Assembly (NCBI GenBank): GCA_005223045.1
Contig: NJBM01000003.1
Span: 361,432 to 425,431, forward strand
Direction: 5' to 3'
Length of the DNA: 64,000 nucleotides
Source: Planctomycetes bacterium B3_Pla
Lineage (GTDB): Bacteria > Planctomycetota > Phycisphaerae > Sedimentisphaerales > Anaerobacaceae
In this document: positions 9,784 to 20,233 of the stretch, in pieces
How the letters are laid out: the number at the start of each line of letters is the position of its first letter
Position numbering within the stretch: position 1 is the stretch's first letter
Position numbers and translations under genes: made by a program
Notes under the pieces: generated by a model
Database searches by the model: none
Seen by the model: the letters and a program-made list of their open reading frames with translations, nothing else
Told to the model about the DNA's origin: nothing

Positions 9784-10106
9784 TGGAAGGCAAAATTGCA
9801 GTTTTGGGTGGCACCGATTTTGTGATGCCGTTCTCGGCACTCGGGGTAGATACGTACCCGGTGGGCCTGACAGCCGGTGACGTTGTAGAAAACGCGAGGA
9901 AGATAATCAGCGAGAAATATGCACTGGTCGTAGTGGGCGAAAACATTGCCCCGCAGGCTGAGGAAGTTTTCGACGCATACGAGGATGCGCCGACTCCCTG
10001 CATTGTGGTTGTGCCGTTCACCACTGAATCCGAGGGCTATGCTACGCAGGCCCTGGGAGAAGTGCTCAAAATGGCTACGGGTATAAATATTCTGCAGAAC
10101 AGTTGA
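9783..10106 (+). CDS. ntpG: V-type ATPase subunit F (central stalk)
   Basis: A 107-residue Rossmann-like protein (IAVLGGTDFVMPFSALGVDT at the N-terminus, then ALVVVGENIA and PCIVVVPF), the expected form of the F subunit that sits on the D shaft and modulates ATPase activity. Start and previous stop overlap by one base, consistent with translational coupling to subunit C. Confidence 0.92.
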   Translation: MEGKIAVLGGTDFVMPFSALGVDTYPVGLTAGDVVENARKIISEKYALVVVGENIAPQAEEVFDAYEDAPTPCIVVVPFTTESEGYATQALGEVLKMATGINILQNS

Positions 10107-10119
10107 GAAGGTTTTGATA

Positions 10120-11898
10120 ATGAGTGAAGCCAAAGAAGGTAGAGTAGTCAAAGTCGCCGGCCCTGTTGTCGTTGCCGAAGGTATGGCCGGGGCGCGAATG
10201 TATGACGTCGTTCGCGTGGGCGAATTGAACATCATCGGCGAGATCGTGGAGCTGCACGGCGACATGGCCTCGATCCAGGTTTACGAAGAGACCACCGGGA
10301 TAGGCCCTGGCGAGCCGGTGGTTGATACCGAGACTCCCTTGAGCGTGGAGCTGGGACCCGGTCTGATCGAGAGCATTTATGACGGCATTCAAAGGCCGCT
10401 GGACGCACTTGTGGACCTCGAAGGTGAGTTCATGAGCAGGGGCAGCGCCCTGCCCGGCCTGGACAGAAAGAAGAAGTGGCACTTCGAGCCGACAGTAACC
10501 GATGGGACAAAGGTCGGCCCCGGCGATATTGTCGGCCAGGTGAAAGAGACCACCCTCGTCAACCACAAGATAATGGTGCCGATGGGAGTACAAGGGACAG
10601 TACAGGCAATACGTAAGGGCGATTACACCGTCGTTGAAACCGTCGGAGTCGTCGTCGGAGACGATAGAACCCGAACAGAGTTGAAACTGATGCAGGAATG
10701 GCCCGTCCGGAACGCCAGACAAACGAACAGGCGGCTTGCGCCGAACAGAGTCCTTGTTACCGGCCAGCGGGTCATCGACACGTTCTTTCCAATCACCAAG
10801 GGCGGGACGGCCTGCGTGCCCGGACCGTTCGGAACGGGCAAGACCGTCGTACAGCACCAGTTGGCCAAGTGGGTCGATGCGGACATAGTCGTTTACGTCG
10901 GTTGCGGCGAACGCGGAAATGAAATGACCGATGTCTTGACCGAGTTCCCGGAGTTAAAAGACCCGCGGTCCGGCGAGCCGCTGATGCGACGCTCGGTGCT
11001 GATTGCGAACACGTCGAACATGCCGGTGGCCGCCAGAGAAGCTTCGGTTTATACGGGCATTACCTTAGCTGAATATTTCCGCGACATGGGTTATACCGTC
11101 GCCCTGATGGCGGACAGCACGAGTCGATGGGCCGAGGCGATGCGTGAGATATCCACCAGGCTGGAAGAAATGCCCGCCGAGGAAGGCTACCCGGCGTATC
11201 TGGCCGCCCGAATTGCGGCGTTTTATGAAAGAGCCGGCAGAGTTCAATGCTGCGGCAGCCCCGAGCGCGAGGGAGCCCTCTCGATCATCGGCGCGGTAAG
11301 CCCGCCCGGTGGCGATCTGTCCGACTCGGTCGTCCAGGCAACCCTGCACGTGGTCAAGGTCTTCTGGTCGCTCAAGGGTGAGCTTGCCTACCAAAGGCAC
11401 TTTCCCGCGATCGACTGGTTGACTTCATACAGCTTTTATAAGCAATATCTCAGAGAGTGCTTCGACGACAAAGACCAGGGCCAGGAAATGGAGCAGATGA
11501 CCGTCGAAGCGATGGGGCTGTTGGAGAAGGAGGCCGAACTGCTTGAGATCGTTAGGCTTGTGGGCGCCGAAGCTCTCTCGCCTCAGGACAGATTGGCGCT
11601 CGAGACGGCCAGGTCGATCCGCGAGGACTTCCTGCACCAGAACGCCTTCCACCAAATCGACACGTACAGCTCGATGGACAAGCAGTATGAAATGCTGAAA
11701 GTGGTCCTGCACTTCCACAAGCAGGCCCTGGCGGCAATTGGCGCCGGTGTAGAAACGTCGGAAATCTTCAAGCTCGCCGTCCGCGAGGAAATCGCGAGAG
11801 CAAAATATATCCCGCAGGACGAGATAGCACAAGTCGCCCAAGTGCGAGAAACAATCGACAAGCAGATGAAACAATTACAACCCTCGGCTACTGCTTGA
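10120..11898 (+). CDS. ntpA: V-type ATPase catalytic subunit A
   Basis: The nucleotide-hydrolysing subunit. The 592-residue product contains the Walker A loop GPFGTGKT (Lys241, Thr242), the A-subunit bulge domain between about residues 115 and 185 (non-homologous region), the GERGNEM segment and [18 protein letters not shown], all standard for the A subunit. ATG 10120 is preferred over the TTG six bases upstream because GAGAAGG sits eight bases before it. It is 13 bases from subunit F and 55 bases from subunit B. Confidence 0.97.
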   Translation: MSEAKEGRVVKVAGPVVVAEGMAGARMYDVVRVGELNIIGEIVELHGDMASIQVYEETTGIGPGEPVVDTETPLSVELGPGLIESIYDGIQRPLDALVDLEGEFMSRGSALPGLDRKKKWHFEPTVTDGTKVGPGDIVGQVKETTLVNHKIMVPMGVQGTVQAIRKGDYTVVETVGVVVGDDRTRTELKLMQEWPVRNARQTNRRLAPNRVLVTGQRVIDTFFPITKGGTACVPGPFGTGKTVVQHQLAKWVDADIVVYVGCGERGNEMTDVLTEFPELKDPRSGEPLMRRSVLIANTSNMPVAAREASVYTGITLAEYFRDMGYTVALMADSTSRWAEAMREISTRLEEMPAEEGYPAYLAARIAAFYERAGRVQCCGSPEREGALSIIGAVSPPGGDLSDSVVQATLHVVKVFWSLKGELAYQRHFPAIDWLTSYSFYKQYLRECFDDKDQGQEMEQMTVEAMGLLEKEAELLEIVRLVGAEALSPQDRLALETARSIREDFLHQNAFHQIDTYSSMDKQYEMLKVVLHFHKQALAAIGAGVETSEIFKLAVREEIARAKYIPQDEIAQVAQVRETIDKQMKQLQPSATA

Positions 11899-11953
11899 AT
11901 CGCAAAGCGACATACCAGATGCGCTTCAGGAGATACAAAAACAGGAGCATGAA

Positions 11954-13357
11954 ATGCCAGCTATAAAAGAGTATCAGACAGTCACGGACATCTCCGGCCC
12001 GCTAATGATGGTCGAAATGGTCGATGAAGCCAAGTACGGGCACATTGTCGATATCGAACTCGGCGACGGCTCGATCCGCCACGGCCAGATTCTCCAGGTC
12101 GAAAACGACAAAGTCCTCGTCCAGGTCTTCGAGGGCACGCGGGGCATCGACGTCAGCCGCAGCACCGTTCGTTTCCTGGCCAAGCCTCTGGAGCTGGCCG
12201 TCTCGCCCGACATCCTCGGCCGGGTTTTCAACGGCCTCGGCGAGCCGAAAGACAACGGCCCCGCCATCATCCCCGAGAAACGCCTGGACATTAACAGCAA
12301 GCCGATCAACCCCTATGCTCGCAACTACCCGAACGAATTCATCCAGACCGGCATCTCGAGCATCGACGGCCTGAATCCGCTTGTGCGAGGCCAGAAGCTG
12401 CCCGTGTTCTCAGGCTCCGGCCTGCCGCACGACCAGATAACCGCTCAAATTGCCCGCCAGGCGACGGTGCTCGGAAAAGGCGAAGATTTCGCCGTAGTCT
12501 TCGCCGCGATGGGAATCACCTTCGAGGCGGCACAATTCTTCATCGACGACCTGCACAACACAGGCGCCATCGAACGTGCGGTCATGTTCGTCAATCTCGC
12601 CAACGACCCGGCCATCGAGCGGATAGCCACGCCGAGATTCGCTCTGACCGCAGCCGAGTATCTGGCCTATGAACGGGACATGCACGTTCTGGTCATCCTA
12701 AACGATATGACCAACTACTGCGAGGCCCTCCGCGAGATCAGTGCCGCAAGAAAAGAGGTCCCCGGCCGGCGAGGCTACCCGGGCTATCTCTACACCGACC
12801 TGGCAACCGTTTACGAACGTGCCGGGCGAATCAAGGAAAAGAAAGGCTCGATTACAATGGTGCCGGTCCTGACGATGCCCGAAGACGACAAGACGCATCC
12901 GGTGCCCGACCTGACGGGCTATATCACCGAGGGCCAGATTATCCTTACCCGCCCGCTGCACAGAAAGGGGATCGCCCCGCCGGTGGACGTCCTGCCGAGC
13001 CTCTCGCGACTCAAGGACAAGGGCATCGGCGAAGGCAAGACTCGCGAAGACCATGCCGACCTTTACAACCAGCTTTACGCCGCTTATGCCCGCGGCAAAG
13101 AGTGTCAGGAGCTGGCGACTATCATGGGAGAAGCCGCTCTCTCGGAAGAGGACAAGAAGTATATGACGTTCGCCAATAAGTTCGAGGACCGGTACGTCTC
13201 GCAGGACTACTACGAGGACCGCACGGTCGAGCAGACCCTCGACCTCGGCTGGGAGCTGCTAAGCATGTTCGAGAACGTCGAGCTAAAGCGCATCGACGTC
13301 AAGCTAATAGAAAAGTACATGCCCAGGTTCCGGGAAAAAGGCGCCGGACGAGAATGA
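11954..13357 (+). CDS. ntpB: V-type ATPase regulatory subunit B
   Basis: The non-catalytic partner of subunit A. The 467 residues show the typical B-subunit sequences [18 protein letters not shown] (a degenerate P-loop without the Lys), [19 protein letters not shown] and [19 protein letters not shown] lies six bases before the ATG. Length and motifs are normal. Confidence 0.97.
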   Translation: MPAIKEYQTVTDISGPLMMVEMVDEAKYGHIVDIELGDGSIRHGQILQVENDKVLVQVFEGTRGIDVSRSTVRFLAKPLELAVSPDILGRVFNGLGEPKDNGPAIIPEKRLDINSKPINPYARNYPNEFIQTGISSIDGLNPLVRGQKLPVFSGSGLPHDQITAQIARQATVLGKGEDFAVVFAAMGITFEAAQFFIDDLHNTGAIERAVMFVNLANDPAIERIATPRFALTAAEYLAYERDMHVLVILNDMTNYCEALREISAARKEVPGRRGYPGYLYTDLATVYERAGRIKEKKGSITMVPVLTMPEDDKTHPVPDLTGYITEGQIILTRPLHRKGIAPPVDVLPSLSRLKDKGIGEGKTREDHADLYNQLYAAYARGKECQELATIMGEAALSEEDKKYMTFANKFEDRYVSQDYYEDRTVEQTLDLGWELLSMFENVELKRIDVKLIEKYMPRFREKGAGRE

Positions 13358-13362
13358 CAATT

Positions 13363-13415
13363 TTGCATTTTAATATGTAGTTTTGATATTTGCATTTTAA
13401 TATTTGAATTTTGTC
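13363..13415. repeat. A/T-rich direct repeat between subunits B and D
   Basis: TTTGCATTTTAATAT occurs twice about 28 bases apart and is followed by related TTTGAATTTT words, in an otherwise GC-rich operon. It lies in the 91-base gap ahead of subunit D, whose start lacks a strong Shine-Dalgarno site. Confidence 0.5.
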
Positions 13416-13448
13416 GAGATACGAGACACAAGTGACGAGCGACGAACA

Positions 13449-14066
13449 ATGTTATCAGGCGTAAATGCAACACGAATGGAATTGTTAAGGCTGCGTAAGC
13501 GCGTCGCGCTTGCCAGCCGGGGCCATCGCCTGCTGAGCGAGAAAAGGGACGAAATCTCGCGGCAGTTGATCCAGATCGCACGGCACATCCAGCCTCTGCG
13601 CAAGCGAGTCGAGGCCGAGCTGCTGGAAACGTGCCGGCGGTTCATGTTAGCCCGCGCCACGATGGAGCCTGAAGATATCAAGGCCGCGCTTGAGGTTCCC
13701 ACCAAGAAGTTCAGCCTGGCGCTCGAATTCGCCACCATAATGAACGTCAAGGTCCCGCGCCTGACAAAGGAAATATCGGGCGAAATCATCTGCTACGGCT
13801 ATGCCACCACTTCCGGCGAGATGGACGTCGCCCTGCTGGCTTTGGAGCGGGCTTTCGACCTTTTGATCGAATTGGCGGAAAAAGAAAAGCAGGCCCGATT
13901 ATTAGCCACCGAACTGAACATGACCCGCCGAAGGGTCAACGTCCTGGAGCACGTAGTAATCCCCGAACTGCACGAGACCATCAGATTCATAGGCGCCAAA
14001 TTGGGCGAAGCCGAAAGAGACAACACCTCCCGTCTGATGAAGATCACAGACATTATTCGGGCATAG
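13449..14066 (+). CDS. ntpD: V-type ATPase subunit D (central shaft)
   Basis: A 205-residue antiparallel coiled-coil shaft. The N-terminal NATRMELLRLRKRVALASRG and the C-terminal MTRRRVNVLEHVVIPEL are hallmarks of the family and mark the two ends of the coiled coil. An in-frame ATG exists at 13404, but homology begins at ATG 13449. This is the last gene of the operon; no E. hirae-type ntpH or ntpJ follows and no clear terminator was found. Confidence 0.95.
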   Translation: MLSGVNATRMELLRLRKRVALASRGHRLLSEKRDEISRQLIQIARHIQPLRKRVEAELLETCRRFMLARATMEPEDIKAALEVPTKKFSLALEFATIMNVKVPRLTKEISGEIICYGYATTSGEMDVALLALERAFDLLIELAEKEKQARLLATELNMTRRRVNVLEHVVIPELHETIRFIGAKLGEAERDNTSRLMKITDIIRA

Positions 14067-14236
14067 TGACTCGTGGCTGTCGCCCTGTCATTTAGGCCGA
14101 AGCGACACCTGCCATCGCGCAGTGGAGACACGAAGCAAAGCGGAGATATCCGAAGGGAAACGTGTTCCGGCAATCCTCGAATATTTCCGCCTGTTGAAAG
14201 TAGTTGAAAATAATTTTCATGAAAGAGATAAAATAC

Positions 14237-14264
14237 TTGCTCGTGAAGCGGGCAGTGATATAAT
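14237..14264 (+). promoter_or_regulatory. Sigma70-type promoter of the RRM gene
   Basis: TTGCTC (14237-14242), 16-base spacer, TATAAT (14259-14264), with TG one base before the -10 hexamer (extended -10). It lies about 140 bases before the ATG, leaving a long 5' leader as in cold-inducible RNA-binding protein genes. The rest of the 14067-14404 gap shows no gene. Confidence 0.6.
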
Positions 14265-14404
14265 TGCGGCCAGAAAATGATTTGATCGCGCAAGCAAGCA
14301 TTGTGACAGCAGAGCCGGCGCCCTGCAAAGTCAACTACCACCGCCTGAAGGCGAGGGATTTTCTCCCATTCCCCGAATGGGACATAACGTATAAGGAGAG
14401 CAAA

Positions 14405-14794
14405 ATGAACATCTATGTAGGTAATTTGGCAGACGACGTAAACGATCAGGATTTGCGTGAAGTATTTGAGGCATTCGGCCAGGTTGAATCTGTCAACATT
14501 ATAAAGGACAAGTTTTCCGGTGAATCCAAAGGATTCGGATTCATAGAAATGCCATCGAAAGATGAGGGCCAGGCGGCGATAAAAGATGCTGACGGCACGG
14601 ATTTGAAGGGTCAAGCCATCAAGGTTAATGAGGCCCGCCCTCGTCCCAGCAGCGGTCCGCGGCGTAGCGGCGGCGGCCCTCGTGGTGGGGGCTTTGGCGG
14701 TGGAGGCCGAGGTGGCCGGGGCGGTGGAGGTGGAGGTGGAGGTCGAGGTGGCGGCGGACGCGGCGGAGATCGTGGAGGCAGAGGTCGCTACTAA
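14405..14794 (+). CDS. RRM-type RNA-binding protein with glycine/arginine-rich tail
   Basis: A 129-residue single RNA-recognition-motif protein. RNP2 is IYVGNL (residues 3-8) and RNP1 is KGFGFIEM (about 43-50). From residue 80 the tail is Gly/Arg-rich with GGR and RGG repeats, as in bacterial and plant glycine-rich RNA-binding proteins, which act as RNA chaperones, often in the cold. AAGGAG before ATG 14405 sets the start; the frame is open further upstream but without homology. Confidence 0.9.
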   Translation: MNIYVGNLADDVNDQDLREVFEAFGQVESVNIIKDKFSGESKGFGFIEMPSKDEGQAAIKDADGTDLKGQAIKVNEARPRPSSGPRRSGGGPRGGGFGGGGRGGRGGGGGGGGRGGGGRGGDRGGRGRY

Positions 14795-14997
14795 TAATCC
14801 GAAGCCGAATCTACAGATGAAACAATTATATTGGATTCGCCTGTGAGAATACCCCTCTCGCGGTATATCCTATATTTGTTTCACCGAAGATGCGATGATC
14901 CCGTGAGGAGTGGCGTATGTGCTGCTCGTTCATCGGGTGGCATAAGCTCAGGAAACGAGCAATACCGTCGTTTTGCTCGTCTTACCGGCAGCCGGTC

Positions 14998-15792
14998 CTA
15001 CGGAAGCAGGGACCTGTAGGGGTAACCTTTCAGCATGAATTCGAAATCTTCCAGTTCTTCATCCTGAGCGGGCGTTCTGTAGAAGTTGAAAGCGAGCGGA
15101 TTGTGCAGGGCTAGCTCGTTCCATTCGATCAGGCCTTTGCCGAGCCATCGCTGCATTCCAACGTGCCCGTCGGCCCATCCTAATGTGCTGGTATTTCTGC
15201 TGTGCCAGATGGCAAACGGGTCAACCCACTGTCTCGACTTTGGATTCATGACCCAGGAACCATTGTTGTATCCTCGTTTGTCCAGCTCCGCCAGAAAGAC
15301 GTACTTGGTGGCGGGGTTGTCGATGTCGGAGTACCTCATGCACGGCATGATCTCCCATCCGCCGTTCGAGTTCACGCCGTTCATGCCGCCGGCAATCGAA
15401 TAGGTGCGATAGGCGTATTGGTGGTGGGGGTTGTTCGGTCGTTTGTCGGAGGGGCAGTGGTAGGCTCCCACGTTTTTCACATAGGGCCACAGCAGACCTT
15501 GCATTATATACTTTTTCTTTTCCTCTGCGCTGGCAGTTTGGGCGCCTGAGGGCATGACAATCCAGGCCGGAGTGCCGCCGGGCCCCGGCGTATGGCCGCT
15601 GACCAGTTTGTTGTCGTTATCATCCTTGTACATGATCCACGCTATCGTCAGTTGCCTTATGTTACTGCGGCAACTAATACTGCGAGCCTGCTCCTTGACC
15701 GCTTTGAGTGCAGGCATAAGAATGGCCATCAATATAGCAATGATCGCTATTACTACGAGCAGCTCGATTAGTGTGAAGGCTCTTCTTTTCAT
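14998..15792 (-). CDS. Type II secretion-like pseudopilin, H-X-DG type
   Basis: A 264-residue protein beginning with a class III signal peptide ([19 protein letters not shown]), in which prepilin peptidase would cut before the Phe and methylate it. The mature part ends in [14 protein letters not shown], a variant of the H-X9-DG motif with ten residues between His and Asp. Such proteins are massively expanded in planctomycetes and are thought to be surface or pilus-like, but their function is not established. ATG 15792 has GGAAGG upstream. The strand is opposite to the neighbouring RRM gene and FN3-type gene. Confidence 0.88.
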   Translation of the reverse strand: MKRRAFTLIELLVVIAIIAILMAILMPALKAVKEQARSISCRSNIRQLTIAWIMYKDDNDNKLVSGHTPGPGGTPAWIVMPSGAQTASAEEKKKYIMQGLLWPYVKNVGAYHCPSDKRPNNPHHQYAYRTYSIAGGMNGVNSNGGWEIMPCMRYSDIDNPATKYVFLAELDKRGYNNGSWVMNPKSRQWVDPFAIWHSRNTSTLGWADGHVGMQRWLGKGLIEWNELALHNPLAFNFYRTPAQDEELEDFEFMLKGYPYRSLLP

Positions 15793-16087
15793 TTTTGCCC
15801 TTCCTTTCAGCAAGAAATGCGCCAGGGAAACGCCGGCGGGAAGATCGACCGAAACCGGCGCTGCCCATTGATACCTACCCGGCTGCATCGCCGGACGCCA
15901 CCTTCGATAGTCTATCAGGTCTGTATTGGAAATGCAAGATTCTATCCTGATTCCGGAAGATTTTCCACCGCGACAGCCAACGCAAATAGTTAAAATGGCA
16001 GTCTGTAGCCGGATAAAGCCAATTTTCGGAACGTGAAACGCACTTCACGATGCACGGGGCGCACGGCGGCATTTCTTAGCTTTTTTC

Positions 16088-16116
16088 TTGCTCAAATCCG
16101 GCTGATTTGGTATAAA
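16088..16116 (+). promoter_or_regulatory. Promoter of the FN3-like secreted protein gene
   Basis: TTGCTC (16088-16093), 17-base spacer ending TTTGG, TATAAA (16111-16116); TGG gives an extended -10. The ATG is 110 bases further on. The remainder of the 15793-16225 gap between the divergent genes shows no coding evidence. Confidence 0.65.
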
Positions 16117-16225
16117 TAGCGTAGATAGGCCCCGGAAACCGGTATCTGCCGGCTGCGGTGGATTATCGGTAGTCCCGGTATCGAGGAAAGATGAGAATGT
16201 GTAATCTTCTGGAAGGAGGAAACAA

Positions 16226-17836
16226 ATGCTTGGAAAACTCAGAACTCTGGTAGCCATCTGTGTAGTAACGGGCCTGATCGCGCCTGGGAGTGAGACGTTA
16301 CGGGCCGACTGGTTCGAGAGCTTCAACGGCGATCAGCTTGACTTGACAACCTGGCAGTTCATCCCTTTCCCGGATGTGACCAAAACGTTCACCCACACGA
16401 TCCTGACCGATCCGAACGGCAACAAATATCTAAGCTTGGATGAGACAAGCTCGGTGGGCATCGGTGGCTCGGCGTTCGGCGGAGGATTCGGAAGCGACGA
16501 GATATTCACCGATGTTCGGGTCGGGACAGTCGTCAATGTCGTTGGTGACGCCTCCCGGAATTACTGTGGCCTAATCGCAAGGGCGACATATATTATTGAC
16601 CCGGATGGATCAATAACCGGCGTTGCCCCAGGCCTATTTGTACCGCAGGTCTATGTAATGCACATAAACTGGGAAAACGGCCCGGCAAACCTGAGAATTG
16701 ATCTCGAGAAGGTCGTCAATATGAGCAACATTATGACGAACGAAGAAGAGCTGCGTTTGGACCTTTATGTACCGGGCCTCGACCACGCGAGAAGCTACTA
16801 CGCCGAGCTGGATGTCCTCGGCTCGGGGCCTGTATATGTCACTGGCAGCCTTTACGAGTACAAGGGCGGCCCACTCGTAGCGAGGACTGCGACAATGGTG
16901 GACACCAACGGCAACGATCCGTGGGAAGAAGAGGCAGACAGCGATGCACCCTTCCTAAGCGGCTCGAGCGGCATCTTCGCACAGAACGAAGATGAAGCAC
17001 CGGCCGGCTACCATACGACCTTCGACGACGTATTCAGCACCTCTGCGGGGCCGGCGGCCGTGATGCCCAGCCCGGCCGACGGCGCCGACGTGTTTATTGA
17101 CGCTGCGTTTAGCTGGGTCGAGGCGTCCTTCGCGACGTCCCGCGAGTTGTGGCTCGGCAAGGCCGGTGCTATGGAAAAGGTCGATCCGGCGCCGGCGGGA
17201 ACCACTTATACCCCGGACAATCTCGAAATGGGCCAGACGTACCAGTGGCGTGTCGATCAAGTCGGCCCGTCCGGCACAGTCCCCGGGCACATCTGGACCT
17301 TCACGACGGCTAACTGCCTGGATGCAGACGGTTTCGAATCTCATGCAAGTGATACCGAGCTTCAGGCCGCCTGGCCCCACAACATCGGCGGCGAGTTCCA
17401 GTACGTATTTCTCACCACAGACAACCAGGGCAACAAGTCAATGCGGCTCGACGCACAGAATCAGTATGAGCCTTACTTCACCGAGGTCACACGCACCTTT
17501 GACGGCCCGCAGGACTGGAACATGTTCGGCGTCGAGACGCTGTCACTATCGTTCGTCGGCCGGGACGACAACGTCGAGCATCCGTTTTACGTGAAACTGG
17601 AAGACGCATCGGGCCAGAGCCTCAAAGTCGAGCATCCATTCACGTACGCTTGTCAGTCGGAAATATGGCGCCAGTGGGATATCCCCATCGAACAGTTTCG
17701 TGCCGCCGGCGTAAACCTGGCCAGTGTCACCAGGATCACAATCGGCCTCGGCAGCGGAGAACCTTCCGCCCAGCCGACCGACGATGACAGAGACACCATA
17801 TTCATCGGCCAGATAAGCGCCTGCCCGGCCGGGTGA
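16226..17836 (+). CDS. Secreted multidomain protein with FN3-like module
   Basis: A 536-residue exported protein of unknown function. Signal peptide residues 1-28; a beta-sandwich-like domain to about 270; an FN3-like module about 275-370 (PSPADGADVFIDAAFSW ... YQWRVDQV ... HIWTFTTA) matching the repeats of the protein at 33726; and a C-terminal jelly-roll-like domain starting DGFESH, with the TIGLGSG end also seen there. Carbohydrate or surface binding is likely but not shown. GGAAGGAGG gives a strong start, and a GC-rich hairpin follows at 17979. Confidence 0.75.
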   Translation: MLGKLRTLVAICVVTGLIAPGSETLRADWFESFNGDQLDLTTWQFIPFPDVTKTFTHTILTDPNGNKYLSLDETSSVGIGGSAFGGGFGSDEIFTDVRVGTVVNVVGDASRNYCGLIARATYIIDPDGSITGVAPGLFVPQVYVMHINWENGPANLRIDLEKVVNMSNIMTNEEELRLDLYVPGLDHARSYYAELDVLGSGPVYVTGSLYEYKGGPLVARTATMVDTNGNDPWEEEADSDAPFLSGSSGIFAQNEDEAPAGYHTTFDDVFSTSAGPAAVMPSPADGADVFIDAAFSWVEASFATSRELWLGKAGAMEKVDPAPAGTTYTPDNLEMGQTYQWRVDQVGPSGTVPGHIWTFTTANCLDADGFESHASDTELQAAWPHNIGGEFQYVFLTTDNQGNKSMRLDAQNQYEPYFTEVTRTFDGPQDWNMFGVETLSLSFVGRDDNVEHPFYVKLEDASGQSLKVEHPFTYACQSEIWRQWDIPIEQFRAAGVNLASVTRITIGLGSGEPSAQPTDDDRDTIFIGQISACPAG

Positions 17837-17978
17837 ACGAACCGATGCGAACGGAGATTGCAGGATTGACCTAAAGGATTCCGCAGTTTTTGCCGATACA
17901 TGGCTTTATGACGGGTTAACGTCAGAACCGTAATTCGCGATGACACGCGGCCGCTTAGGCCCGTGATTCTATAGCTTA

Positions 17979-18012
17979 GGGGCCTGTACCGACGGAGTCG
18001 GCGCAGGCCTCC
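17979..18012. terminator. GC-rich hairpin, family 1 (copy 1)
   Basis: GGGGCCTG-TA-CCGAC pairs with GTCGG-CG-CAGGCCTCC and is followed by GTTATTTT. It lies between the convergent FN3-like and threonine aldolase genes and can terminate the former. It belongs to a family with 35896-35930 and 42868-42902. Confidence 0.7.
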
Positions 18013-18041
18013 GTTATTTTGCCGCTGTTGCAGCCGAGCTG

Positions 18042-19079
18042 CTACTGGCGCATCGCCCCCTCCAGAGCCGCCAGCGCCATGTCGATGTCGTCGTTGTTTA
18101 TGCCGTAATGGGTGACCGCCCGGAGCCGGCGAGGCCCCGACGCCAACATCTTGACTCCCCGGCCGGCAAGCTCCGTCACCAGCTTTTCGGCAGTAAGCTC
18201 CTCACTCACTAACTCAAAAAATACGATGTTCGTTTGCACCCTCTCCAGCTCAATTGACAAGCCTGCGATGCCGGCAATCCCTTCAGCCAATCGGCGGGCG
18301 TTTGCGTGGTCTTCGGCAAGTCTGTCAACCATTTGCTCTAAAGCCTCGATCCCCGCCGCAGCGATTATCCCGCATTGCCGCATCCCGCCGCCAACCGCTT
18401 TTCGATTTCGCCGCGCCTCGGCAACAAACTCTTTCGAACCGCATATCACCGAGCCCACCGGCGCCGAAAGCCCCTTCGATAGACAAAAACTGACCGAATC
18501 GACGTGCCGGATCAGTTCCTTCACATCGATATCCAATGCTACCGCGGCATTGAATATCCTCGCCCCGTCGAGGTGCAGCAAAAGGCCTCGATCATGGGCC
18601 AGCGACGCCACCTCCGCAATGTATCCGGGCGTCAGGACTGCTCCGCCGCAGCGATTGTGCGTGTTCTCTAAGCAGATAAGCCGGGTCCGTGGGAAATGCA
18701 CATTGTCGGCACGAATCGCCGCCGCGATATCTTTCAAGCGCATTGTGCCGTCAGGCTGATTGACGATTGTGTGCGGGTGTACCCCACCGAGGGCGGAGAT
18801 TCCGCCTGCTTCGTAAACAAACGTATGCGACTGATCGCCCAAGATGACCTCGTCGCCGCGTCCGCAATGACTGAGCACACAGACAAGATTCCCCATCGTC
18901 CCGCTGGCGACCAGCATCGCCGCTTCTTTGCCCATCCGCTCGGCGGCTATTTGCTCAAGACGTATCGTCGTTGGGTCCTCGCAGAACACGTCATCGCCCA
19001 ACTCGGCGTTACAAATAGCCTCCCGCATCACTGCGGTCGGCAGGGTTACGGTATCACTACGCAAATCAATCGTTTTCAC
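18042..19079 (-). CDS. ltaE: Low-specificity L-threonine aldolase
   Basis: A PLP enzyme that splits L-threonine or allo-threonine into glycine and acetaldehyde in the cytoplasm. The 345-residue fold-type I sequence starts with IDLRSDTVTLPT, has His85 that stacks on the cofactor, Asp171 in LHLDGAR contacting the pyridine nitrogen, and Lys202 in FCLSKGLSAPVGS forming the Schiff base. Translation starts at GTG with GGGAG eight to nine bases upstream. It stands alone on this strand. Confidence 0.94.
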   Translation of the reverse strand: MKTIDLRSDTVTLPTAVMREAICNAELGDDVFCEDPTTIRLEQIAAERMGKEAAMLVASGTMGNLVCVLSHCGRGDEVILGDQSHTFVYEAGGISALGGVHPHTIVNQPDGTMRLKDIAAAIRADNVHFPRTRLICLENTHNRCGGAVLTPGYIAEVASLAHDRGLLLHLDGARIFNAAVALDIDVKELIRHVDSVSFCLSKGLSAPVGSVICGSKEFVAEARRNRKAVGGGMRQCGIIAAAGIEALEQMVDRLAEDHANARRLAEGIAGIAGLSIELERVQTNIVFFELVSEELTAEKLVTELAGRGVKMLASGPRRLRAVTHYGINNDDIDMALAALEGAMRQ

Positions 19080-19146
19080 TGGCTATCTCCCGTATGTAAA
19101 CTCAAGTGAGAAATATGTATGGTGTCCCGCGATAGCCCGTATCTCT

Positions 19147-19845
19147 TTAAAGTCCCGTAGAGCCAATGAAAAATATGAGGACGAGAATAAGCATAAACAC
19201 TATAAGGCCCCAACTTTTCTTGTCATGCTTGCTAAAATCACAGCGCTTCATAGCACGAAAGGTGAGAATCAGAGCTATAAGGCAAAGATCAGCAAACAGA
19301 ACCGCCGATACTGTTCCAACCCCCCCGATTCCGTGCCAAACAAGGAGCCATGATATAACTGTACAGCAGAAGGATACCCACAGTCGTTGTGTAAACTTTT
19401 CTTTGAGTTTTCCCCGACCAGATATCAAATCCCAAAACATGTAAGTCGTGATTATAATAGCCACCAACCATGCTTCAAATGATGCATTCGGAGAGATAGT
19501 AGCATTCGGTGAATTGGGGATTTCAACGGCACGCGCAAGAATGAAGTACATAACAACTAAGGCGATATCGATAAAAAGTTCAATGTAATCCAACGTGAAT
19601 ACGTCCGTGATTTGAGTTCCACAAAACCGCGAATTGCGCCACCCAACCCAACTTGTCGAAATGACCACAGCAGCAAGGAAAAGGTGTGAACAAGCTGGAA
19701 TTACCGCCCAGACAGTTTGTTCTGATATCGCTCGGTAGTCAATGAGCTTGCTAACGTCTATCGCAATTTGACCAATAGCTAAAGCGAATAGCATTTCTAC
19801 GAATGTTAGATGAAGTTGCTTTTTGGATTCTGGTTGATCTGACAT
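19147..19845 (-). CDS. Membrane protein of unknown function
   Basis: A 232-residue protein with six or seven predicted membrane helices, for example FVEMLFALAIGQIAIDV, IELFIDIALVVMYFILA and GLIVFMLILVLIFFIGS at the C-terminus. No family was recognised. AAGGAG six bases before ATG 19845 sets the start. It follows the deoxyribosyltransferase-like gene by 19 bases on the same strand, so the two are very likely co-transcribed. Codon use is more A/T-rich than in neighbouring genes, suggesting acquisition by transfer. Confidence 0.7.
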   Translation of the reverse strand: MSDQPESKKQLHLTFVEMLFALAIGQIAIDVSKLIDYRAISEQTVWAVIPACSHLFLAAVVISTSWVGWRNSRFCGTQITDVFTLDYIELFIDIALVVMYFILARAVEIPNSPNATISPNASFEAWLVAIIITTYMFWDLISGRGKLKEKFTQRLWVSFCCTVISWLLVWHGIGGVGTVSAVLFADLCLIALILTFRAMKRCDFSKHDKKSWGLIVFMLILVLIFFIGSTGL

Positions 19846-19864
19846 ATGCTTCTCCTTACGAGAT

Positions 19865-20233
19865 TCATAATAGTGATTCAACCCATTCGTAAAGACTCTC
19901 AATACTATAGAATATCGGCTTGTCCATGGCCTTGAAGGCTTCCACTTCACCATCAGCACCAGACGATTTTTCCTCTATGTAGTCAAGTGCTGGCTCTTCA
20001 GAGTTTAGTCGTAGACAGCCGTCATAAAGAGGCAACAACGCATTATCGTATTCGAGCCAGTCTTCATATGGCCGAGGGAATATGATATGCTGGAAGTGGG
20101 TCCAAAGTGGTGCAATGGGCCATACTTTCCCTTCTGTCAACAATTTGTCAAAAATGCGACACTGGAACCGTACATTTATGGCAGGATCACCTTTAGTATA
20201 AGGAGATGCAATGTAGATGATGGGCTTCTTCAT
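19865..20233 (-). CDS. Nucleoside 2-deoxyribosyltransferase-like protein (DUF4406-type)
   Basis: A 122-residue Rossmann-like protein. IYIASPYTKGD at the N-terminus and SSGADGEVEAFKAMDKPIF near the C-terminus match the family pattern of substrate loop and S-x-G-x-x-x-E helix, with Glu in GEVEAF as the likely nucleophile. The family includes base-exchange enzymes and phage or defence proteins that act on nucleotides. Pairing with a membrane protein suggests a small accessory module, but no function should be assigned. GGAG precedes the ATG. Confidence 0.65.
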   Translation of the reverse strand: MKKPIIYIASPYTKGDPAINVRFQCRIFDKLLTEGKVWPIAPLWTHFQHIIFPRPYEDWLEYDNALLPLYDGCLRLNSEEPALDYIEEKSSGADGEVEAFKAMDKPIFYSIESLYEWVESLL

